The notes under the pieces are model-generated. The model saw nothing but the letters and a program-made list of their open reading frames with translations, did no database searches and had not been told where the DNA came from. Shown here one piece after another: positions 21,241 to 27,352 of a stretch of 27,352 bases of DNA. The translations under genes were made by a program, and so were the position numbers. The DNA is from Porphyromonadaceae bacterium (GTDB lineage: Bacteria; Bacteroidota; Bacteroidia; Bacteroidales; Dysgonomonadaceae), in contig JALHIE010000087.1 of NCBI GenBank assembly GCA_022840285.1, positions 1 through 27,352 of the forward strand, in the 5' to 3' direction. Position 1 is the stretch's first letter. The number at the start of each line of letters is the position of its first letter.

Positions 21241-22830
21241 ATGAGTATTATCGTCAGTGATGTTTCTTATCACTATTTCAATCAACATACACTATTCGAG
21301 TCTGTAAGTTTTTCTGTTTCACGTGGCGGGAAAGTATCTCTTATTGGCAATAACGGAGTAGGAAAATCAACCCTACTAAAGTTGTTGGCAGGAGAACTTA
21401 TGCCTTCTTTCGGTAATATCCGAACAGAATCCAAGCCTTACTATGTTCCCCAGCAGATAAACATCAAAGAGCAGACTATTGCCGAAGCTCTCGGAGTATC
21501 AGAAAAACTAAATGCTCTCAACGCAATTTTTGGAGGAGCTTCTGAACAGGTTTACTATGACACTCTAAACGATGATTGGGAGGTAGAAAACAGATGTCGT
21601 CAAGCTTTAGAATACTGGGGATTAGAAGGCATCGAACTTGATTCATCTATCTCATTATTAAGCGGAGGAGAAAAAACGAAAGTTCTATTGGCGGGATTGG
21701 CTCTGCATAAGCCGGAGATTGTTTTACTCGATGAACCAACCAACCATCTTGACCTGTCTGCTCGGAAAATATTATATGAATACATCCAGAACACAAAAAC
21801 TACAGTTGTAGTTGTCAGTCATGATGTTAGCCTGTTAAATCTTTTAGATACAACATACGAGTTGTCTCCAAAAGGAATTAGGCTATATGGAGGGAATTAT
21901 GATTTTTACAGAGAACAAAAAGAGATAGAAGATCGGTCTTTAGAACAGCAAATTGATGCAGAACAAACTGCCCTTCGGGTAGCTCGAAAAAAAGCACAGG
22001 AAGTTCGAGAACGACAAGAAAAACGTACCTCGCAAGGTGAACGAAGCAAACAAAAAGGTGGTATTGCTCGAATCGTTATGAATGCTCGTGGTAATTTAGC
22101 AGAAAACAGTTCTGCCAAATTGAGAGAAAAGCATTCAAATATTATTGACAATACCAGACAACGCCTATCTGCATTACGGGATCGCCAGCTACAAAACACA
22201 GAATTGAAAATAGATTTTGAGGACACGAAACTACATAACGGGAAAATTCTAATCTCTGCCCACGAACTCAATTTCGGATATGTGAAAGATAAATTTCTTT
22301 GGCAATCTCCTATCGATATTGAAATAAGGAGTGGTGATCGAATTCACATTCGAGGGAATAACGGCTGTGGTAAAACAACTTTTCTGAAATTATTGCTTGG
22401 AGAATTATCTCCAATACAAGGCAAAGTTATCAGATCTGATTTTTCGTATGTCTATCTCGATCAAGAATATGAGCAGGTAAACCAACCTCTCACTGTATTG
22501 GAATTAGCAGAGCAGTATAATAAAGACAATTTGGCAGACTATGAAATTAAAATCCGATTAAACCGAGCTTTATTTCCACTGGAATCGTGGAATAAAAATT
22601 GTCAAACGTTAAGCGGAGGCGAACGTATGCGGCTTTATCTCTGTTGTTTAATGATATCAAATCACATTCCTGACATTTTTGTTTTAGATGAGCCTACAAA
22701 TAATCTTGATTTATCAAGCTTGTCGATTTTGATGGAAACAATCAAGAATTATCGGGGAACAGTCTTGATTATTTCACACGATGAATATTTCATCAACGAA
22801 ATAGGAGTAACAAATAGTATTCAACTATAA
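21241..22830 (+). CDS. ABC-F ATPase, probable antibiotic-resistance ribosome protection protein
   Basis: A 529-residue soluble protein with two ABC ATPase domains and no membrane segment. Domain 1: Walker A GNNGVGKS (36-43), signature LSGGE (140-144), Walker B VLLDEPTNHLD (161-171). Domain 2: GNNGCGKT (372-379), LSGGE (457-461), VLDEPTNNLD (481-490). Between them is a charged helical linker (about 225-330, with RVARKKAQEVRERQEKR), the part that reaches into the ribosomal P site and displaces antibiotics in the resistance-type ABC-F proteins (Msr, Vga, Lsa and relatives). Length, linker, attenuator-like leader and a lincosamide transferase gene 1.1 kb downstream favour a resistance role; I cannot assign a named allele or drug spectrum. 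Housekeeping ABC-F factors are the alternative. Confidence 0.82.
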   Translation: MSIIVSDVSYHYFNQHTLFESVSFSVSRGGKVSLIGNNGVGKSTLLKLLAGELMPSFGNIRTESKPYYVPQQINIKEQTIAEALGVSEKLNALNAIFGGASEQVYYDTLNDDWEVENRCRQALEYWGLEGIELDSSISLLSGGEKTKVLLAGLALHKPEIVLLDEPTNHLDLSARKILYEYIQNTKTTVVVVSHDVSLLNLLDTTYELSPKGIRLYGGNYDFYREQKEIEDRSLEQQIDAEQTALRVARKKAQEVRERQEKRTSQGERSKQKGGIARIVMNARGNLAENSSAKLREKHSNIIDNTRQRLSALRDRQLQNTELKIDFEDTKLHNGKILISAHELNFGYVKDKFLWQSPIDIEIRSGDRIHIRGNNGCGKTTFLKLLLGELSPIQGKVIRSDFSYVYLDQEYEQVNQPLTVLELAEQYNKDNLADYEIKIRLNRALFPLESWNKNCQTLSGGERMRLYLCCLMISNHIPDIFVLDEPTNNLDLSSLSILMETIKNYRGTVLIISHDEYFINEIGVTNSIQL

Positions 22831-23029
22831 TTAAATTGAAAGGATCATGGGTATAAACGTAGATTTAGATTCGATTATCTATCACTAATTACTTTTAAGA
22901 TAGAGATTTACAGGGTGTGTTTGACAAGGGTTTATCATTCTTGTTCTAAATACTCTATGCCTTTTTTAAGTTATTAGTCTGTAAAATCAACAATTTACAG
23001 AGATAGTCTTATCATTAAAAACTACTGAA
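22831..23029. other. Intergenic stretch between ABC-F and RteC genes
   Basis: About 200 AT-rich bases with no supported gene, no convincing terminator and no perfect TAnnTTTG element. Confidence 0.4.
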
Positions 23030-23875
23030 ATGATTAGAAAAATAGAAAATATATCAAAACAGATAGAAGATCAGATACAAATAAAGGAACTGGAAGTATC
23101 CAATATAATACGTGATGTACCTCCTATAATTCTGATATTAGAGAGAGGATTCGTGGAAATGAAGTCTTTAGTTTTAAGTGAAAACTTCAAAACTAATTCT
23201 GATGAAATCCATTTTTTCAAAGAAACAAAACCAAAGTTATTCTCCAAATTAATTTACTACAAAAAGATACACAATATCGAATTAAACAAGCCTGTATGTG
23301 GTTTTGATACAATCAAAGAATATTTGGAAAAGGAACAAGAGAACATTAACTTCTTTTACCACAAAAACAATGATTTTATTCAATACTACCGACTTGGGAA
23401 AACAATTTTGGATGAATATTACTTTGTAAGGAATCGGCGGGAAATGGGTTTAAATTTGGAATCTTTTTATTTTGAAAGAGATCCCAATTTTTCCACTAAT
23501 TACGATTTCAAAGTCGCTAAACTTCTTGCGAATGATATGTTGGCAGCCTATCTGGAATCAGAGTTGACAAGATTGAAACAAAGAGAAGAACTCTTTGACA
23601 AAAATTCGCTTACTAACACCAAACATACTTGGACAGACACAAAATCTGCTCTGGTTGAATTAATTTATGCTGTTCATGCCGAACAGAGTGTCAATTCCGG
23701 GAATATTGACTTGAAAGTTTTAGCCTTAGTATTTGAAAAAATATTCAATATTGAATTAGGCGATATTTACCGGATATTTCTGGAGATTAGAGGACGAAAA
23801 GGAGAAAGAACGACTTATTTAAACCGTTTGGTAGTTGCTCTTAATAAACGAATGAATGATGCAGATAGCAGGTGA
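23030..23875 (+). CDS. RteC-family protein
   Basis: A 281-residue, mainly helical, cytosolic protein. The overall length and segments such as FYHKNNDFIQYYRLGKTILD, YYFVRNR, DFKVAKLLANDMLAAYLESE, LVELIYAVHAEQSVNSGN and RIFLEIRGRKGERTTYLNRL match the RteC family. In CTnDOT-type Bacteroides elements RteC controls excision in response to tetracycline, below the RteA/RteB two-component system; the C-terminal domain binds DNA. No rteA, rteB or tetQ is present in the window, so this copy is either part of a different element or used by another regulator. It lies between two resistance-type genes on the same strand. Confidence 0.78.
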   Translation: MIRKIENISKQIEDQIQIKELEVSNIIRDVPPIILILERGFVEMKSLVLSENFKTNSDEIHFFKETKPKLFSKLIYYKKIHNIELNKPVCGFDTIKEYLEKEQENINFFYHKNNDFIQYYRLGKTILDEYYFVRNRREMGLNLESFYFERDPNFSTNYDFKVAKLLANDMLAAYLESELTRLKQREELFDKNSLTNTKHTWTDTKSALVELIYAVHAEQSVNSGNIDLKVLALVFEKIFNIELGDIYRIFLEIRGRKGERTTYLNRLVVALNKRMNDADSR

Positions 23876-23948
23876 TTTCAAGTTGAGTGAATTAAATAAA
23901 ATAAGAAACACGCAGAATATATAATTTCTGCTTATTAATAATCTGAAT

Positions 23949-24758
23949 ATGAAACAATTATATTTAATTAACGAATTTAAGAAAAAATCTATTGAGGACT
24001 GTACTATTTCTGCTGTCTTAATGTATGGTTCTTTTATAAAAGGAGAAGGCGATAAGTTTTCGGATATTGAATTTTATATTTTTCTTCGAGATGATTGCCA
24101 TATAGATAAATACAAGTGGATATCTTCTGTTAATCCAATAGCGTTGATGTTTGTAAATGAATTTGGTACAGATGTAGTTATATTTGATAATCTCATTAGA
24201 GGAGAATTTCATTTTTTGCCATTAAAAGAGATTTCAATAATCAAAAGTTGGCAAGGACACACTTCATTTGAGTTTAAAGAGAAGATGAATTTAGTAGATA
24301 AGGACGGTTTACTTACAGATGTATTAAATGACATTGAGCCTCCTTATGAACCAATTCGTAATACTCCAGCTCAAATTGAGTGGCTTGCTGATTCATTAAT
24401 AAACAATTTACTTTTTGCATCCAATCTTTTCCAAAGGGGAGAATATGCACATCTACATAATATCTTTCAATATATTCAAAAACACACATTGTGGTTGATA
24501 AGGATATATGAACAATCAGAAAAACATTGGGAGAGTCCAACAAAAAAACTGGAAGTCGATATTTCTTCTTATTGGTACAATAAATATCAGACCATTGTTC
24601 CTATAATCACAAGAAAAAGTCTAAACAAAGCTCTCTTAAATGCTTTTGTCCTATCTAAAGATATATTCAAGAAAACAAATGTGTCATCCTCTAAATTAGA
24701 ACTTATTTACAGAATAGAAAACACGTTTGAAATAAACCACAGAAATGAAGAAACCTAA
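23949..24758 (+). CDS. Lincosamide nucleotidyltransferase, Lnu(B)/(F)-like
   Basis: A 269-residue nucleotidyltransferase. The active-site motif is LMYGSFIKGEGDKFSDIEFY (24-43), with the GS pair and the two metal-binding acids Asp39 and Glu41. It is followed by FGTDVVIFDNLIRGEFHFLP (72-91). Both blocks, the length and the helical C-terminal half (RGEYAHLHNIFQYIQKHTLW) agree with the Lnu(B)/Lnu(F) group, which adenylylates lincomycin and clindamycin. It is recognisably diverged from those, so a named allele cannot be given. Upstream, GCAGAA-TATATAAT-TTCTGC forms a small hairpin in the 73-bp gap. With the ABC-F protein it would form a two-layer lincosamide defence. Confidence 0.82.
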   Translation: MKQLYLINEFKKKSIEDCTISAVLMYGSFIKGEGDKFSDIEFYIFLRDDCHIDKYKWISSVNPIALMFVNEFGTDVVIFDNLIRGEFHFLPLKEISIIKSWQGHTSFEFKEKMNLVDKDGLLTDVLNDIEPPYEPIRNTPAQIEWLADSLINNLLFASNLFQRGEYAHLHNIFQYIQKHTLWLIRIYEQSEKHWESPTKKLEVDISSYWYNKYQTIVPIITRKSLNKALLNAFVLSKDIFKKTNVSSSKLELIYRIENTFEINHRNEET

Positions 24759-25049
24759 TAAATGACAATTATTGATATTTCATCCTGCTGATAAATAGTA
24801 GCAGAGATAAAACAGATAAACCCAAGTTGTACCCAGCTTGGGTTTATCTGTTAAACTACGCTCAGAACATCGTTCCAATTTTCATCAAAATTAGACCTTT
24901 TATAGCTTGTAAAACACCCCATAAACACATTTCATTCATAACCAACAACATATAGGCTATTTAAAAAAAACTCACCCAACTTGGGTTTATCTTGTGAAAT
25001 CAGCATTTTATTCTTTCTGACCTTTGCAACAAATCAATAAGTTACAATT
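24759..25049 (+). promoter_or_regulatory. Control region with 16-bp inverted repeat and third half-site
   Basis: AACAGATAAACCCAAG (24811-24826) and its exact reverse complement (24837-24852) are separated by TTGTACCCAG. A third copy of the half-site, CTTGGGTTTATC, stands at 24980-24991, preceded as in the second copy by ACCCA. The repeats precede the HTH and primase genes and could be the operator of the HTH protein, iterons for the primase-helicase, or a strong hairpin ending the Lnu transcript. GACCTTTG near 25019-25026 is one base off the -7 consensus and may start the HTH-primase transcript. Confidence 0.55.
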
Positions 25050-25409
25050 ATGGATGTCATAACAGTTGAATCAAAAGCCTTTAAGGAATTGGAGGCTAAG
25101 ATTAATGCTATTGCAGATTATGTTCTTAATAAGCAAGAAGCGGATAATATAAATGAAGATGAAATCTGGGTGGATAGTTATGAGGTCTGTACATTCTTAA
25201 AAATCAGCGACAAAACATTGCAAAGACTTCGGGTATCAGGAACAATTGCTTATTCTAATATTCGAGGACGCTATTTTTATAAAATCGGCGAGATAAAACG
25301 AATGCTGGAAGAAAGGCTGATTAAAAGTAATTCGGAATGTCTAAATGACTTGGTAACAAATCACAGGCTATATGTTAAGGAAAGAAGAAATCTTAGAAAG
25401 AACAAATAA
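25050..25409 (+). CDS. Excisionase-type helix-turn-helix protein
   Basis: A 119-residue protein: an N-terminal helical part (MDVITVESKAFKELEAKINA), then a MerR/excisionase-like winged helix, DEIWVDSYEVCTFLKISDKT with LQRLRVSGTIAYSNIRGRYF (about 49-90), and a basic tail. Proteins of this type precede the primase gene in NBU-like and other mobilizable elements of Bacteroidales and control excision, replication or mobilization. Its 3' end overlaps the start of the primase gene by 38 bp, so the two are co-expressed. The repeats at 24811-24852 and 24980-24991 are plausible binding sites. Confidence 0.82.
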   Translation: MDVITVESKAFKELEAKINAIADYVLNKQEADNINEDEIWVDSYEVCTFLKISDKTLQRLRVSGTIAYSNIRGRYFYKIGEIKRMLEERLIKSNSECLNDLVTNHRLYVKERRNLRKNK

Positions 25410-27264
25410 CGGGTTGAATGTTTTCAAGCATTATATCACCTGTCAATGGCGTGTCGGGCGTAATTTCTTTAATCCTTTATATGAAGACAAAAAGGCTTCA
25501 TGTAATATATATTTCGACCGGAAAAACGGAGTATACAACCTGAAAGATTTCGGAAATGATGAGTACAGCGGGGATTGTTTCTACTTTGTCGGTAAACTGA
25601 AAGGATTAAACTGCAACAATACCATTGATTTTGTAGAAATCCTGAAAAGCATAAATCGTGATTTATCGCTGGGGCTATCGGAAGATACAGAAATACCAAT
25701 CCAATCAATCCCGAAGCCAACTATACCCATCCTTCCCGAAAAGAAAACCAAGCCATACAGTTTCCAGGAACAAAGATTCACCCAAAATGAATTAGAGTAT
25801 TGGGAAAAATATGGGATAAACTCGGAGCTATTGGAACAATATAAAGTTTGTTCTGTTCGGGAGTTCAAAAGTGAAAATTCCGATAACAAGCCGTACTCCA
25901 TTGCTTCTTCTTCGGCAGAACCGATATTTGGCTATAAGTCCAAACGCTATATAAAGCTATACCGTCCGTCTTCCAAAATACGATTCCTGTATGGCGGAGA
26001 TATCGGCGATAATTATTGTTTCGGACTTGAACAACTGCCCGCCAAAGGCGATACGGTCTTTATTACCGGCGGGGAAAAGGATGTCCTTTCCCTGGTAGCT
26101 AAGGGTTTCCATGCAATCTGTTTTAACAGTGAAACCGTAAACATTCCGGCAACAATCATTCATAAACTGTCATTCCGGTTCAAACATATCATTCTACTTT
26201 ATGATGTAGATAAAACCGGGCTTGAGAGTTCTTCCAAACATAAAAAACAGTTGGCAGAATACGGCGTAAAACGCCTTCTATTACCACTTTCAGGAACAAA
26301 AGAAGAGAAAGATATATCCGATTATTTCAGGCTTGGGAATAACCGTGAATCGTTTCTGAAACTCTTCCTTGATTTTTTAGATACTCTATACAGCGATACT
26401 ATGACTATGCTGAAATCGTGCGAAATAGACTTTAATAATCCTCCGGCAAAAGCACAGGAAATCATATCTGCCGGGGATGTACCACTGGGTACACAAGGAA
26501 ATATCCTTTGTATCACAGGCGGTGAAGGAACTGGGAAAAGCAACTATGTGGCAGCACTGGTGGCTGGGTCGATAAAACCGGAAAATGTTCGTATAGATAC
26601 GTTGGGAATCCATGTATACGAAAACAGTCAAAATAAAGCTGTTCTGCTGTATGATACAGAACAGTCCGAAGTACAGCTGTTTAAGAATGTTTCCAACCTA
26701 TTAAAGAGGGCAAAACAAGCAGAAAAGCCGGAAGAGTTGAAAGCCTTCTGTCTTACCGGGATGTCCCGCAAAGAACGTTTACAGGCTATTGTACAAAGCA
26801 TGGATAAGTTTCATTATCAATATGGCGGTATCCAGTTGGTTGTAATAGATGGTATTGCCGATTTGGTACATTCCGCCAATGATGAAGCCGAAAGTTTGCG
26901 GGTTGTCGATGAACTCTACCGATTGGCTGGAATATATCAGACCTGTATTGTTTGTGTATTGCACTATGTTCCGAACGGATTAAAGCTTCGTGGGCACTTG
27001 GGGTCGGAACTGCAACGTAAAGCGGCTGCGATTCTTTCCATTGAGTTGGATAATGATCCGACTATATCAGTCGTGAAGGCTCTGAAAGTTCGTGAAGGCA
27101 GTCCTTTGGATGTTCCGTTAATGCAGTTCACTTGGAACAAAGAAGTCGGAATGCACCTGTATCTTGGAGAAAAGCCCCGTGAAGAGAAAGAGAAACGGAA
27201 AGAAAAGGAACTGGTAAGCGTTACCCGTGAAGTTTTCGACCAACAAACATTTATCACTTACTGA
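25372..27264 (+). CDS. Mobile-element primase/helicase (Toprim + RecA-like ATPase)
   Basis: A 630-residue protein. Residues 1-100 form a primase-like N-terminus (ASCNIYFDRKNGVYNLKDFG and SGDCFYFVGKLKG) in which the zinc ligands of DnaG are not evident. The Toprim domain has TGGEKD (232-237) and LLYDVDKTG (275-283). A RepA/DnaB-type ATPase follows with Walker A GGEGTGKS (383-390), Walker B LVVIDGIADL (489-498) and VCVLHYVPN as the sensor region. The C-terminus is rich in Lys and Glu. Such fused proteins prime and unwind the excised circular form of integrative or mobilizable elements in Bacteroidales. The ATG at 25372 lies inside the HTH gene; a later start cannot be excluded. It ends the visible gene row; mobilization genes would be expected beyond the window. 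Confidence 0.85.
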   Translation: MLRKEEILERTNNGLNVFKHYITCQWRVGRNFFNPLYEDKKASCNIYFDRKNGVYNLKDFGNDEYSGDCFYFVGKLKGLNCNNTIDFVEILKSINRDLSLGLSEDTEIPIQSIPKPTIPILPEKKTKPYSFQEQRFTQNELEYWEKYGINSELLEQYKVCSVREFKSENSDNKPYSIASSSAEPIFGYKSKRYIKLYRPSSKIRFLYGGDIGDNYCFGLEQLPAKGDTVFITGGEKDVLSLVAKGFHAICFNSETVNIPATIIHKLSFRFKHIILLYDVDKTGLESSSKHKKQLAEYGVKRLLLPLSGTKEEKDISDYFRLGNNRESFLKLFLDFLDTLYSDTMTMLKSCEIDFNNPPAKAQEIISAGDVPLGTQGNILCITGGEGTGKSNYVAALVAGSIKPENVRIDTLGIHVYENSQNKAVLLYDTEQSEVQLFKNVSNLLKRAKQAEKPEELKAFCLTGMSRKERLQAIVQSMDKFHYQYGGIQLVVIDGIADLVHSANDEAESLRVVDELYRLAGIYQTCIVCVLHYVPNGLKLRGHLGSELQRKAAAILSIELDNDPTISVVKALKVREGSPLDVPLMQFTWNKEVGMHLYLGEKPREEKEKRKEKELVSVTREVFDQQTFITY

Positions 27265-27352
27265 TGTTTCGCAGTTAAAAATGAAGTTGATAATCAGAGG
27301 ATAAGAGATAAAAAAAGCAGCATATTTTAGCTAATATATCATTGAAAATGAT
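27265..27352. other. Window end, non-coding
   Basis: 88 AT-rich bases after the primase gene with no feature I can support. Confidence 0.4.

Noticed and set aside
1..27352. CRISPR arrays, rRNA or complete tRNA genes
   Set aside because: No regularly spaced repeats, rRNA sequence or full cloverleaf could be recognised on either strand.

Overview
The window is a Bacteroidales-type chromosome segment (Bacteroidota; family not determined). The evidence is perfect TAnnTTTG -7 promoter elements before many genes and RNAs, the gene order atpDC-(atpI-like)-BEFHA-G, the insertion in AtpD that is typical of this phylum, secreted proteins with AQ cleavage sites or lipoboxes, and an RteC-family protein in the mobile segment at the right.

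Layout. 1-2033 (minus strand): a compact PqqD-like / ATP-grasp / PLP-decarboxylase cluster running into a urea-transporter fragment; the decarboxylase is broken. 2238-3867 (minus): an ECF sigma factor / anti-sigma / CpxP-like sensor / EF-hand-type secreted protein locus in which sigma and sensor are damaged. 4085-4672: a TetR regulator. 4841-11995: the F1Fo ATP synthase operon, complete except for a one-base frameshift near the 3' end of atpG. 12017-14219: a broken Crp/Fnr-type regulator divergent from an unusual thioredoxin-like protein and thioredoxin reductase-like flavoprotein. 14209-18356 (minus): a large lipoprotein glycosidase and a lipoprotein endonuclease/exonuclease/phosphatase-fold hydrolase. 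18397-18939: a pseudogene of a secreted protein.

19064-20042 holds what I consider the most interesting non-coding structure: two diverged copies of one roughly 200-nt RNA gene on the minus strand, each with its own promoter and intrinsic terminator and with compensatory base changes, separated by a dead IS3-type orfA. From about 20090 to the end the sequence is visibly more AT-rich and carries accessory genes: a dihydrofolate-reductase-like protein and an ABC-F protein, each behind a long structured leader, then an RteC-family protein, a Lnu(B)/(F)-like lincosamide nucleotidyltransferase, a 16-bp inverted repeat, an excisionase-type HTH protein and a Toprim/RecA-fold primase-helicase. This is best read as part of an integrative or mobilizable element with a lincosamide / ribosome-protection resistance cargo. 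Integrase, relaxase and element ends are not visible.

A recurring theme is small deletions in chromosomal genes (decarboxylase, sigma factor, CpxP-like protein, Crp, atpG, secreted-protein pseudogene), while the mobile-element genes read intact. Real decay and sequence or assembly error cannot be separated from the sequence alone; the frameshift in atpG makes error a serious possibility for at least that site.
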